64,000 nucleotides of DNA. Source: Balanoglossus misakiensis. Lineage: Eukaryota > Hemichordata. Below the pieces are notes generated by a model, which was not told where the DNA came from, did not search any database, and saw nothing but the letters and a program-made list of their open reading frames with translations. The stretch lies in NCBI GenBank assembly GCA_040954595.2, contig CM082595.2, forward strand, positions 7,068,001 through 7,132,000. Reading direction: 5' to 3'. Of this stretch, positions 24,526-38,378 are shown one piece after another (position 1 is the first letter of the stretch; each line of letters begins with the position of its first letter). Made by a program: the position numbers and the translations under genes.

Positions 24526-27500
24526 TCACTGCTGTGGTGGAGGCATTCCAAACTGAAACGCAGTAGGCACGGCTGTCTGTGTAAATTGATACCCCCAACT
24601 TCCTTGATTTTCTTAGACTCTGTCAAATAAACAAAAACAAATGCATTTTATTCTAAATTGCTTCTATTTGCTGAAAAAGTTTCAGATAATATTTTTGCAA
24701 CAAAATCTGTATAAAGGCATATGGGAAAAGAGTAACAACAAAACTGTTTTTATAAGATTTTTTAATGTTATGCGTCTGGATTTTGGCTCATATGTTTGTT
24801 GTATTCAAACGAGAATGCCAACACAGGTCAAAGGTCATGAAAGTGATAGTACAAAACAATGGATTCGGACCAAACCATGGTGGGGAAAGGGGTAAACAGA
24901 GAAGGGTTTGAAAGAGGGTGATACAGTATCAGAAGGCATCACAAAACCTTACCTGCTAAAGCTTTCCTCTGATCGGCCAATTTCCCAATTTCTTGAATTT
25001 CCAATTGTTGTTCTGCAGTTAAACCACTTATTAAGGCGTTATACCAGCTGGGATCTTGCACTTGTAAACCTATTGTAGAAGAACAAATCATTGTTAATGA
25101 CACAGTCCCCACTGGACCAATACACTATTCGAGGACTGACATCAGTTCAAGAACTTCAAAATGGCTCTGACAAGATTTCTCACAAAGCAGGCAAATTCAT
25201 ATGAATCTGAAGCTTATTTGGTACAGAAGATTATATGGCTGATGATAGTCAAGGAGTTAATGAACAAATCTGCTTGATTCACAATTCAACAATTTTACAT
25301 CCTGCCATTTTTTACCTTGTAAAACTTCTTTAAATACCATGTATTCATCGATTGGACAATCTTCATCATCAAGAGGCGTGTTGTAACTTTCCAGAGCAGT
25401 TTCTTCATAGCCTTCCTCATCATCGTCAAAATTCCTGTCACCACTCTGTTGCCAAGGAAACAATAATTCTTATGCCAAAATGTTACTTGTAATTTTTCCT
25501 GTGTCAATTACTCACTGGAGAAATTGCAATCATAGTGGACACCGCCCTCTAGAGAATATACCAGCTTTATTTAAAAAAGGACCAAGTTTAAAGTTATCAT
25601 TCCAGATGTGTTCAGACAGTTAGTACGAGCGCCCTCTAGAGGGAAGCAACTGACTCACCCTCTTCGCTAACATATCCATGTATTCCTGCGACGTCTCGTC
25701 TACTTCATCTTCATCACTTTCTAAGACTTCTTCGTAATCTTCATCCTCATCTTCATCCTCGTCATCACTGTCTCCCTCCTCTGCCTGAGCCCTACCTGTC
25801 AATGTAATAAAGAGAATGATGTTACAAGTTTTGATTGTAACAAAATACTGTAAAACAGGAATTTTTTTACAGACTTCACGATCCAAAAAACCACGAAAAT
25901 AAAAAGTTTCATAAAACAGTTTTTGAAGATAACGATGCAGTTAGTGAATTACGAGAACGCAAAAATGAATCTCCTCTTAACTGTTGCCTCTTATTGACAT
26001 GTCGAAATTTCCTGGTTTACAGTATATATTATTTTGTGTACAATATATATTCAAGCAGAAAATGCCATACACGTTCAACTGTACAAAGCACAGTGAAATT
26101 GGATGTAGCAAATATGCATACTTACTTTCATAGGCTCTGTGAAGTCCTTTGAATATTAGCAAGAGTGCTGGCAGAAACTGAGATGCAAAGGAATTGACAG
26201 TTTCTGGTCTCGATGGCAAACTCATCAATGTACAAAGTCCAAGTGCACAGATTTTACGATCATGTAAGCTACAAACAAATAATAATCATAACATACTTAC
26301 ATGCCATTCTAAAGTCCCAGTCACTAGTCAAATCATCAATTTTGTCCATTAATCAGTTTTCATTTCAGATCATATGGAGCCAGTCAATTTTTCAACATAA
26401 ATAAATTATTTCAAGCAATAAAATGGTAACAATACTCATGTTTGTAAAATTAATATCGTTAGTGTTGGCCATCATGGTTCAACACTGGTTTCATTATAAA
26501 ATTTCTTTCATAGAACTGGTGAAATGACAAACAATGATATAAAGATAGTACTGAACTCACCCGAGAAAACAGTCAGTGTCATGGAACCACTGCTTGAGGA
26601 ACTGTTCAGTGATAGATTGGTCTGAGTTTGGAAGCCTCATTTTTTCTAAAATTTCTAAAAGTAAGACTGGATTGTAATAGAGGGCAGCCACTGCGACTTG
26701 TAGACACATTGTTCTGAGTTCACTAATGTCTTGACTTCCCGCGTCAGTCGCTCTAAAACTAATTCTATGAAGGATGGGATTACCTGTCGGTGAAATGAGA
26801 AAAAATAGTTAGTTCTGATTTTACTGAAAAATCTCCTGTGGCAGAGATCTTAAATGGATCCACACCACCAGTCTGTGGAGAACAAAGTTCAACTTGTTCC
26901 ATACACCCTTTTCCCTAAGTCTCTAGTGACCCGAGCAGCCATCTTGAATATGAACTGAAAGCGAGGCTAATGGGGAAACCCCCCCTTGATGTGATTGGTC
27001 AAATTTTCCCCATTGGCCTCGATTGAGTTCAAATTCATAATGGCTGTGTTAGGGCACTAGACTTATGAAAAGGGTGTATCCATGTCAGCTTACCTGATCT
27101 ATGAGTCCTTTGTACTGTAATAAAATAACTTCTAACAACTTGGCAGCATGGCATTCAGAGTCCTCGCCCGCATCACCTTTGAAAATCTGCAGAAAAAAGG
27201 CAACAGTGCTTGAAAAACAAAGTATTATCCCCTTGGGATCTGCTTGGAACAAACCACTACTAGCTAAGACTTGTCACCAGCAAAGAAGGGTCTTGACAAA
27301 GGGAGGGGGGGGGGTTGCCTCATACAGGGTACTCACTCTTTTGCAGATATTGTAGATGACTTCAATGTGTTTCGCATCAGATATAAATGCCTGTGGATCC
27401 ACTATGATGTAGTTGTGAAGAGCTGGCATCATTTCTACAGCAAACAAGAACCGAATATGTTCAAATAAATTTAAGACAGGTAAGATTTACAATTTTAAGA

Positions 27501-29250
27501 CCTCAGGAAATTTTTCGAGGATTTATTTTCTGAAAGATGACAACAGATTGTGTTGAAAGGGTGAATATCTTACATTAAGTTGAATGGATGAACTTACCCA
27601 GGAAGAAATCAAAGCCGTCTTTCTGGAACATGTCGTACATCATGAAGAAAACTTGCCATAAAGGCCGTGAAATGTGACTACACGTAAGACTAAAGACCAA
27701 TGACAAAACTTCCTCATAAAAATCTGCAAGACAAAAAAATCATACAAAAAATGTTATAGATGCGTTCAATTCGTCTTCTCTTTAAGAATATTGTAAGTTT
27801 AAAAATTTCGTATGTCATTCACTTGTCTGTCAGTTCCGAGTAAAGATTCTGGCGGTCAGGAATCAACAAACATTTTCTAATTTGCGGCAAAGGTTCACTT
27901 GAATTTTTCTTCTCCATTATTGGAAGCCTACTCACCCATCACATTTTGTTGTAATATTGTTCCTATAACACTCAAAACAATTTCCTCTATCTGCATCATA
28001 ATCTGTGAAAATAAATGCACAAGAACTTAACAATTATGTTTTTTTAACAGGTCAATGAAAAAATCCCCATAATTATTAGAAGAAATGCCATCAAGAGGGA
28101 TGATCATGGTTATATGTTGAAATTCAAAATGGCAACTTCAGTTGCCATAGTGATTTTCAAAATGGCTACCTTGAATATACTACATTGCTCCTGGTTCTGA
28201 GACAATCGCATTTGAAACACACATTGAATGGATTATTCTTATGAAATATGTTCAGATTTCTTAACAATGACAATTATTGTTACAATTATTATCCATTTCA
28301 ATAATTCACCTCTTTGTGATCCTCCATGACAGTAAGAATTGTCTCTATAGTGTTGAGAATTCCCATTGCCGTAATGGCCTTATCTTCAGTCTGGTCTTCT
28401 GCATCTACGACCTGGTTGAAGGTGACAGCCTGTTTAACCAACAAAAAAATGGTTATTGCATTATCACATGACACAGGCTGGCAAGACAAGATGGCGCAGA
28501 ATCAATATTCAGCAGAGTTTAAATGCAGCAGGAAAAGAAATGTGTAATTCGTTCCAGAAATCTTATAACTGGTTGTGTGGGTACACTACACAACATTTTC
28601 AGCCAGATGTATCAAGAATTTGTTGCTCCATGAAATACCACCACCAAACTATCAAATTTACCGAATCCTACGACTTACCAAATTCCGAGTAATTTCTACA
28701 GCTATTGGTATGATGTCATCACCATAGGTACAAATCAGTTTTTGCATCACATTGGTCAAATCATCGTTTTCTGTTTCTCTGATGACGTAGAGTAACTCTG
28801 GAAAACAAAAGAATATTTTCATGTTTAGTTTTTCAGTTTCTGAGGGCAATGATGCTATTATCTATGAAGGAAAATGTCGTTCTTTTGACAAAAATTTTCA
28901 TGGTTGACATTTTATCATTATACAATAGCATATAAGTAGTCAACTCATTTTACGGCACTTTTGCTGTAGCGTTTTCAAATCCCAACATTTTCCACCACCA
29001 TACGGAGCACACACATCAACAAATATTTCCCGCCAAACCTACCATGTATAATATCCTTCACATGTCCCTGTAAATATTCTTTGGCATCATCCTGGTTTGT
29101 GATGAGCATCTGTAGAGCGATGGCCGCCTCCACTTTCACTGGCATTTCTTTCTCTTCACACAGACATTTTCTGCTGAGTTCCAACGCTTGTATCAAGTTC
29201 TTCTTATCTTTGTAGTTGATTTCGCTGAAGTAGTGCAGCACCCAGTTCGC
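24526..29250 (-). pseudogene. IPO7: Importin-7 3' half, unit B copy
   Basis: Exons in transcription order: 29250-29043, 28797-28679, 28429-28310, 28002-27936, 27723-27598, 27434-27337, 27186-27094, 26783-26561, 26268-26126, 25795-25659, 25445-25316, 25069-24953, 24619-24526. All have canonical splice sites. The most upstream exon begins at WVLHYF, about residue 475 of vertebrate IPO7, and the N-terminal half is absent. The terminal exon encodes a conserved importin-7 tail but has a five-C run (24592-24596) where unit C has six, shifting the frame. The frameshift at 26725-26726 is shared with the other copies. Best preserved along its length, yet still unable to make a normal importin. Confidence 0.92.
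26901..27078. mobile_element. MITE-like inverted-repeat element in importin intron (unit B)
   Basis: Unit B counterpart of the element at 4797-4980, with the same TACACCC termini and TCCA flanks and a shorter poly-C core. Confidence 0.7.
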
Positions 29251-29966
29251 CTGTGTGAAGCACGTCAGATAACGTGGCGTGAAATCAGGTCAATAATCAT
29301 TATCATACAAGAGAAACAATTACCAGGTCCAAGAAACAATAGATAATAACAATAATTGTATATGGTTGCTACAATGAAGGATCTGAAGCAAAATATTACA
29401 GAATCGAGCCTACCCTTGCTCTCATGTAACCAAAGTCACTGTGGAATTCTGGGAAAATGTGTAACGTTAGCAACAGCTCCATCTGCTCTTTGTATTTCTT
29501 TTTCTGTTGGCGGGAAAAAAAATATTTCAACTTTATTTGTGAAAATTACAGTTTAAAGACATTATATTAGAAAATTTATCATATTTATTATGTGCGATAA
29601 TATTCAGTTCAGTCTCATCACATTTGCTGGTAGATTCTATCAAAACAGAACATGTAACTTTATTTTGAGCCACCGTTTCTAAAATATCATTCATTCACTA
29701 TATATCCACATGTAGAATAACATAAATGGTGTCTTGTATCAAACATTATTAATGGAAAAAGGGTAGGGAGAGAGAGACTTTGTCCCTTTAATTGAATTCG
29801 CCTATATATCGGCAAACAGGCTCCCTCCCTTACAGTGAAGTGAACACCGTGAAGGTCTGAACCTAATGTACCATTCGGATGACGTCAGGTAATGCTTCAG
29901 GTTAAACATATACCGATGGCACAATGAAAGAAAGAATAGACGTATATCATTTTCTTCTTCTTCAAG
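29251..29966. other. Importin/SLC22 junction, unit B
   Basis: Counterpart of 7102-7826. Importin intron DNA joins SLC22-derived DNA (half of a foldback element, then intron 2 end). No gene seen. Confidence 0.6.
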
Positions 29967-30121
29967 GTATGGACGATTGAAATCTATCTTCTCAGCTTTG
30001 CTTGTCCAATCCGTTTTTTGTTTTGTGGCGGCGCTGTCACCAAACCTTGTCATTTTTATGTTGTGTCAGTTCATCATCGGGTTCACCTATCCAGGAATCT
30101 TTATTGCAACGTTTGCATATG
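29967..30121 (+). pseudogene. Orphan SLC22 exon 3 copy (unit B)
   Basis: 155-bp exon matching 60015-60169, open and with intact splice sites, but isolated. The intron after it jumps directly to sequence matching 8719 of unit A. Confidence 0.9.
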
Positions 30122-33100
30122 GTAAGAGAGTGCACGATAATACACCAAACAACAGAAATGGCAAAATTAAGGGACCTCCATGACCAAACTATGGAGTCCT
30201 GACTAGACCAACTGATCTCAACTATTGTTTGTGGCTGTACATTAATTAAGACATAAACACTTTGTTTGTCATATTATACAAAGTAACAACCACATTGTTT
30301 CTCAGAGTTTTAGACCAGAAATTGCCCCTAAATTATACTATTTTACTATTGGCTATCCATTCACCTTGATTTGAATAAAAAACTTCAATTTTGTGGACTG
30401 ACATCATACATATTTTATGTACATACATACATACCAGTACATACATGTACATGTATACACACATGCCTGCAAGAACATGCACTCATACCATACACAAATA
30501 TACCGGTATACTGGTACATACACCATCAATCTTTTATTGGCAAATTACAATTAATCAGAAGCACCTACACTTGCTGGAAAATGTCTATGTTTACAAAAAT
30601 ATACCGGTACTACATGATTCAATGCAAAATATAAGCTATAATACTATACTTGTTGGCATTTATTGGTATTTTTTGCTGTAAATTTGGAAATTAACAAGAT
30701 TTTACTTTGTTAATAGTGAGACAGTTGAAGCTGACCTTATTTGACCTTCCCCTCATTACATAGGCTGTCAACAAATGTCAAAGTGAAACTGAAAAACAAT
30801 TTCTACTTTAAGTTCAGAGCAGGCAACGATAAAAGTTTAAATCACTAAAGAATATCAAAAACATTTAGGTACTAATAAATCTTGAGTTCATGAAGCTGTA
30901 GGGCATTTGTTTCAAAGGTTTTTAGATTTTTAGAATAATACTGACATGTTTTAAATGGAGACTGGCAACTGAACTTTGACAGTGCCTGGATCTCCACTGT
31001 GTTGGGCCACTGTAAGTAAACTCTTTGTTTTGCACCTTCATGCAAATAGTTTGTTGTTTCTTTTGTTTTTTTGAAGATTTTCTGACCACAAAAGTCTGTT
31101 ACAAATTTTACATAATTTGCTCAAATAACCTGCAAGGTTGAGGTGTATGTGTTATGAACAATGAAGTTGAAAATTACTACTTGAATCTTGAATGAATACT
31201 TCTCTGACAAGGATCCAAAATATATGAATTCCATGTACAACTGGCTTTATCTGCAATCGACCGTATCTGACCTTTACCTCATATATCCAACTGTCCTGTT
31301 GACAAACATTAAATGGAAATCCAACCGAAAGAAATATATTTGAATTGAATAGAAGATGACAAAGTTCCAGTCACCAAAGAATATTTAAAACATTTGATGA
31401 TGTTTTAGTTAGTTGCAGTGAAACATTGTAAAAGTTAATAACTTCAATTACTGACATGTTCTAAATGGATGATGCAGGTGAACTTTGATAGAGTCCAGAC
31501 TAGATGTACAACACAGGTATTTACTCAGATCACATGACAAGCGTGCTTGGTATATCGAGGTACACAAAATCTGACTCAGCAACTTTTTTGCCATTTTTTC
31601 TGGGTGAGCATGTCACCTGCAGAGCTCTTGATACAGTTGTGTGCCTCAGGACAGAATTTCTACCTTGTGAAGGAATCAACTTATCTGTTACAACACTAAG
31701 AGGTATGTTGCATTGAACTTGGTGATTTTCTGTCTTTTTCTTTCAGTCCTCAAACTCAAGCCACACCTTTTTAATTTTCATGTAACAGAAACACACCTTT
31801 AAAAATACTTATATTGGAAATAACTTAACAATTAAGCGTCCAAACTTTTCTTGGCTTTGAAAGATGACCAGAATATTGTGAATACCAATATACTTGTATT
31901 AATTTACATGTGAATAACACCACTTATATCACATGTATAAGGATTGAAGCTATAATTTGTGAAGGAATATCATCCACTCTTTACAACCATTTTCATATGT
32001 ACCGGTATGTTGTACTGAAACTGATGATTTATTATCTTGTGTTTTAACTGAAGATATTGAATATATATAGATGACATTGTAAATGGGTGGTGGCAAAGAG
32101 ATTCCAAACTCTGATATCACATCTACAACACAGGTATTGTGACAAGTACTGAGCAGCTCGTACGTCTTGATAGGAACCAAACTCTGGGATTTCTCCTCTT
32201 TTTGCCAGTGGGAGCTACTCTAGCTTTGTATGGATTGAATGGATTGAAACTCTAACTTCTGAAGGAATCAACCTCTCTGTTACAACATTACTATAGGTAT
32301 GTTAAATGTAAAGAAGTTTGTGATTTATTGTCTTGAAATTCTGTCAGTCCTCAAACTCAACGACTTCTTCATATAACAGAAACACACCCTAAAAAAACAA
32401 TTCTATCGAAAATAAGTCATTATAGTGGAGTGGCCAAACCCTAATTTTCATAGCGATTGTGCATTTTGTGATAAAAGCACCAAACTTGGCTCAGATGTGT
32501 GTTAATGTGAACTAAACAAATTCAGATAGCGAGCCACTAAATATCTGTTGATGAGTTTCCATGGCAACCAATTTTTCAAAATGGCCACCAATACAGATAA
32601 TTTCACCCACCAAATAACAACTGTAAACACCAAAATAAATTTAGATTACTATATTTGATACAAGGAACTGTGGAAAGAATGATTTGCAAAGATATTATGG
32701 TTACTAAACTACTTATAGGGGTAAGTAAGTTATCAAAACACAATTTAAAGGCGCAACTTTTAATCCCTTTGTTCTCGGATTAATAGGTGCTCCTCTAGAA
32801 GTGAAACCATACTGTCTATGGTCAAACATTAGGCTAATTGCGATATTTAACTTGCAGTACATAAATTACACATATGAATCACAACAGTTTACCACCTTAG
32901 CTAATGATAATCATATTAACAGATCACCGATATATTCAAATTGCACACGGATGTGGGCTTAGCTTACTCGTGACTGGTAAAATTTCCTTATCAACTGAGA
33001 GTCCACTGCCCGAAATAGACGTTGATCCAAACTGAGTCCGCAGTCGTCACGTTTATTGGTCGACAGACATAGGGCCTCAAACGCAATACAATCTAAATGG

Positions 33101-35848
33101 ACCCCGGGTAACAAACCATGCGAAAATGTTGGCTTTGTTTCGACCACAATCGCGACCGCAGCGTTGACAACGTTTTTTCGGGGCGTTGATGTTTGTCAAA
33201 ATGCCATAGGAAATTAAAGAAACTGAAGTCGAATTGCTGAAACGTTAATAATCGACCATATGTCTTGATACTTTAGATCATGTATCAGTTCGACTCCAGC
33301 AATTTTGGCGACTGTTAACAGAGTTGACCAAAAGATAAATGGTGTCTATGATTCCAAACTCATAAAAATTACACCGGGGGACACAACATTATTTTATTTG
33401 TCGAGAATAGTGTTCATCATGCCATAAATATTGTCAAAAATGTGTGTTAATTATGAAAACCCAACTAAATATACAAGCAGTTGGCCTTTAGATTGGTAAA
33501 TGGAAAAACAGGTATTATTGCAATTTTCTGGGATTAGGTGCCCCAAGGCTCCCAACAAGTCACTTGGAATGTACTTCCATTCTAATATCTCAATGTGTAA
33601 AGATCTGACTTTGCAAGAGATATTACGGAAAACTTCATTTCATTTAATAGCATGAAGTAAGCGAAATCTTACTCTTTACAGAAAAGCTGTGATCCTGAAG
33701 ACTTTTGGTGTTTTGAAGCTTATTTTCACTTTATCATTTTATTCTTTGATTTTGGGGGTTCAAAAATACACAAAATAACATGTCAAAATAGAACTGCTGA
33801 CTATCATCAAGGTGCGATTAAAATTATCGATAACATGAGCAATACAAAGCACTTCAAGCGACTTCATCAAAACGCTTTCCGAAGGACAAGTATTGGATGA
33901 AAAGTTTGAAACAGATTTTGATTTTGATTCCTAACATCTATCTATGTACATACAACCTAGACATAGTTAGTTTCTATAGTAACTTTAACAAACCAATCGA
34001 CTGTCATGATACTGGCTTTCTGCCATCATTTTATGGGGAAGTGATTCTTTATTTGCATGAATCATTTGATGAAGATAAAATAGAAAAGCTAGATTCTGCA
34101 CTGATTCAAACTGGTCAGATCAATTTATAAGGTTGAGAAACAAGATGCCGTTTTTTCCTGGGTTGACTAAATTTGGAATTTTGTTCATGAAAGATATTTT
34201 TATGGGGAAAATAACGAATCAACTGAGGTTTACTTGTTAAACTTTTATCACAAAATGCCCAAATGTTATGAAAATGTTGTTTATGCCAGGTCACTATTAT
34301 AATATATCTATGGTTATACAGTGTTTTAACTAAGTTTGTTGTAATCGTGGTTATTACCAAACTTGAATTTCTTTAGTGACTGAATCTCGATCCTGTATTT
34401 ACCCCTTTAACTAGTTTAGTGATGATAAAAATTTTGAAAATTACTCTTTGAGCAGTTTTTTGTTTCAAATTTTGTAATATGAATTTATTTTGGAATTTTA
34501 TAATTGTTATTTTGTGGGTGAGATTATCTGTATTGGCGGCCATTTTGAAAAAATGAAAAAATGATTGCCATGGAAACTCATCAACAGATATTGTGGCTCG
34601 CTATCTGAATTTGTTTAGTACACATTAATGCACATCTGAGCCAAGTTTGGTGCTTGTATCACAAAATGCACAATTGATTTGTTATGCCGCTGTACTGTAG
34701 ACGTTAAACTGTGTTTTATCATTTATTCTATATTCAGAACTATTTCGGTGACCACAAATACCCTTTCTATAGTTTCTGGTTTCAAATATCATAATCTGAA
34801 ATTACCTTGGTGTTCTTTAGTCGTTATTTTGTGGGAAAGATTAATGTAGTGGCGGCCATTTTGAAAAATGGTTGCCATGGCTACCCGTTAACAGATATTA
34901 AGTGGCTCGCTATCTGAATTTGCTTAGTACACAGTAACACACATCTGAGCCAAGTTTGGTGCTTTTATCACAAAATGCACAATCGATATGAAATTTGGGG
35001 TTTGGCCGCTCTACTATTACACTTTTCATGATTTGAATTAATGGGTCTGAACATTGTCTGTGATTCATCAATATCAAAACTAGGGACAATTATTTTCACC
35101 AACGCGGTACACTATAGGTTATACAAAATATTAAGTGCATGCATGCACTTTTGGAGATATCACAAACAGCAAACTGGTGATAGTGTCCTGTGTCAATATG
35201 TAACCGGTACAACAACAGTTATCACATGAAAATCACATGCAGCCTAGAACCAAACTCGATCAAAGACCTGATTTTGCCTCGTGAGCACTAACTTTCATGT
35301 CGTGTGAGAAAATTGTCTGCACTTTTACAGCCCTTGTTAGTAGTTACAGTATTTTATTGACAGAAGTGATCATTTCAACAGCCTTCTACCCCTCAAATTC
35401 AATGCCTTCAAATTATTTGTTGGTATCACAGAGCGAATTTTATCTATAAATAAAATTCTACTTTAACTCTACTTTGAAATTCTGTCGACCACTGTAAGAT
35501 TGAGACAATTTGTTTTTGCCAATTACGATTTTTAAGCCCTAACTTTTCTATTAATCATACGTACACATGATACTATCATGCAGAGTAAGGTTAATATTTA
35601 ATCGTACATGTTGTGGTCTGGTTTTACACAGACAGTGACCTCATTTGACCTTTAGGGAGCTGTCTTTAATACAGTGTCACATCACATACCAGCTGTATAC
35701 CCTACATCCACTGAATCAACTGCATTGATTTTGTCCATTCTCGATACAAATGATACACGATCACATCATCACCACAATCACTGGTCGACTTCTCATATTT
35801 ATAACTATACCCAGGTACAATATGTTTCTTCCCAGCAGGAATGCAATT
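30122..35848. other. Spacer upstream of GT-like/NHL gene, unit B
   Basis: Counterpart of 7982-11868 without the unit A 730-bp segment and with a 2.6-kb inverted-repeat element inserted at 32423-35016. It contains the same degenerate repeats. TACCGGTA occurs at 30501, 30602 and 32000; the last is absent at the matching site in unit A. No coding exon supported. Confidence 0.5.
32423..35016. mobile_element. 2.6-kb terminal-inverted-repeat element, non-autonomous
   Basis: Absent from the matching site in unit A (about 11020), so inserted after the duplication or lost there. It begins TAGTGGAGTGGCC and ends GGCCGCTCTACTA, flanked by TTA on both sides (32420-32422, 35017-35019). The left arm, about 300 bp from 32423, is inverted relative to both 34715-35016 and an inner arm at about 34380-34700, giving three arms in total. 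The interior has no recognisable transposase. TTA flanks suit a TWA- or TA-targeting DNA transposon, but the superfamily is not certain. Confidence 0.85.
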
Positions 35849-38378
35849 ATGTCGGGAAAACCATCTGCAGCACTGGTTGTATTGAAATCATGGGACAAAG
35901 AGGCAAAAACCTCCCAACCAACTCAAGCTATAATCAAACATCTCAAAGAAAACACACTCCAGTCTGAGAACGTTTCTGAATTCCACTGTACTACCCTTGA
36001 AATTGAAGTGAGTGAAGAACAAAAGAAAGATGCAGGAGGTGTTGGTGCTACTTTGATCTCAGCCAAAAGAAACAAGTGGTTGGATCCAAAGAAAGATCCA
36101 CCTGGAGAACACTGGCTCTTCAACCATTGGGTCTACTTCCCTGGACTGAAGGACCTGAAAAACATCCAACATGTAGTCGGATATTCTCCACAGACACACA
36201 CTGCAGCCGCAGCAATTCATGAAAGTCTCTTCCCCGAAGCCAAACTTCATCAACTCCAACTTCCCAATCCACCACCTGTGGCAGCATTAATGGTCATGCA
36301 AACCTGGCAGACAGAATCAGAAGATCAGACAACAACACCAACTCATCAGCTTGTCACAAAATTTCAAGAAGAAACCCTGAAGTCAGAGAAAGTTTCTCAA
36401 TCCTACTGTACTACACTTGATGTTGTTGTGAGTGAAGAACAAAAGAAAGATGCAGAGAAATTTGATGTTACTTTGATCCCAGCTATAAGAGACGAGAGGA
36501 TGGATCCTCTTGAAGACCCCCCTGGAGTACACTGGCTTGTTAACCATGGTACATACTTCCCAGACTTGAAGGGACTGCAAAACATCAAGCATGTAGTGGG
36601 AATCTCTCCAAAGACAAAAAATGCTGCAGTGGCAATTCATAAAAGTCTCTTCCCTGAAGCCAAACTTCACCAACTCTCACTTCCTGAACCACCAGCTGCA
36701 GCGTTACTGCTACTACCAACCTGGGACAAAACCTCAGAAGGGCAGATCACAAAACCAAGTCATATGCTTGTCAATGAGTTCCGTGAAAAGATTAAGTCTG
36801 ATAAAGTTTCTGAATTCCACTGTACTACCCTTGAAGTTGAAGTTAGTGAAGAACAAAAGAAAGATGCAGAAAGTTTTGATGTTACTCTGATCCCAGCCAA
36901 AAGAAACAAGTGGTTGGATCCAAAGAAAGATCCACCTGGAGAACACTGGCTCTTCAACCATTGGGTCTACTTCCCAGATCTGAAGAAACTGAAAAACATC
37001 CAACATGTAGTCGGATATTCTCCACAGACACACAATGCAGCCAAAGCAATTCATGAAAGTCTCTTCCCTGAAGCCAAACTTCATCAACTCCATCTTCCAG
37101 ATCCACCTCCTGGGGCACTGTTTGTGTATAATGAATGGAACAAAGAAGATTGTGGCTTGACTGGGTTTCACAGAACTCTTGTACAAGATTTCTGTAAAAG
37201 GAAAGTCAAAGAAGGAAGAGCTTACTCCACTCTGGTTGGTGTCAAAGTCAGTGATGATCAGAAGGCAGATGCTGCCAAGTGTCGGGTTAAATTGATTCCA
37301 GCACAACAAGAAGAAGACAGGACTGCAGAGCCAGAAAAAGATCTGCCACATTTAAGATGGCTGTCATATCATGAAATCTACTACCCTCACCTCAGACAGC
37401 TACAAAACATCAAGTATGTTGTTGGTTATGCTCCAAGAACTGGATTCGCTGCCGCAAATATCAGAAAAAAATTGTTTCCTGATGCAGAACTAGTGATGAT
37501 CAACCATGCCTATGAAGAACGCAACTGTCTGTTGAAACTACCTCCAGGAACGTTGAGTGAAATGATGCTGAAGCTGGCCAGTGAAGCTGACATCATATTC
37601 TCAATTGGTCCAAGTATGTATGAGCATTTCAAGAAGAAATACCGGGCTACCTTTGATGGCAGGGAACTATACAGGATCCCTCATGAAGAGATTTTCCCCA
37701 GACCTGCTGAAGTCTTTTTCAAGAAAGACCCAAAGTTCCTAGATGGAATGACTACTCACAGTATACTGACATACGGGCAGATTGATACACAAGGAGCCTT
37801 GAACAGATGTGAGACAATAGCAGCTGCTATTGGAAGTGTAGCAAACCTACTGAAAGATTTTTATGACAAACTTCTGAATTGGTCAATACGTGGAGCAGGT
37901 GAGGCTGAACTGAAGCATATTCTACAGCAGATGAACAATGTAATGGCAGATCTTCACCCAGATTACTCAGAAACGACCTTACTGAGAGTTCTGCATCAAT
38001 CTGATAGTTGTTTTCTTGCCCCATTCTACAAGGATTATCCCTTTTGTGGTTTAGAAGCTATAGCTGTTGGGTTACCAACCTTTATCTATGAATATTCCCA
38101 GCTTGGGCAGTTGGTCAACAAGTACTTTCCAACAGAAATTGTACACAGATTTGTGATTTCTAACCCTGAACCCAAGGAGATTTCAGAGAAGATAACATGG
38201 GTTGTCAAGAATACCAAGTTTGCTTTTGAAAAAGCTAAGGATCTGAAGAAGGCTTTCATGGAGAGTGAAGATGTAAATAGAAGTTATGGTGCATTTGCTA
38301 GTTTGTTGACACCAAACCAAAGAAGCGAAGATGAAGGTGGTCTTGACCAGTGTGGCAAGGATACAACTAATCCTGCAG
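35849..38378 (+). CDS. Exon 1: GT-B N-lobe repeats and GT-B-like domain (copy 2)
   Basis: Same length as copy 1 exon 1. Repeats 1 and 3 share an identical block of about 70 bp (around 36062-36135 and 36899-36972; protein NKWLDPKKDPPGEHW) that differs from both repeats 1 and 3 of copy 1, while repeat 2 is nearly the same in both genes. The C-lobe reads KDYPFCGLEAIAVGLP. Confidence 0.8.

Noticed and set aside
32959-33147. Possible transposase inside the inverted-repeat element
   Set aside because: Only short ORFs of about 60-80 aa with no catalytic motif; the element looks non-autonomous.
36734-37351. - strand ORF of 205 aa opposite the GT-like exon (and similar ORFs at 12334-13110)
   Set aside because: Antisense shadow of the repeated N-lobes, recurring with their period; no splice or start support.
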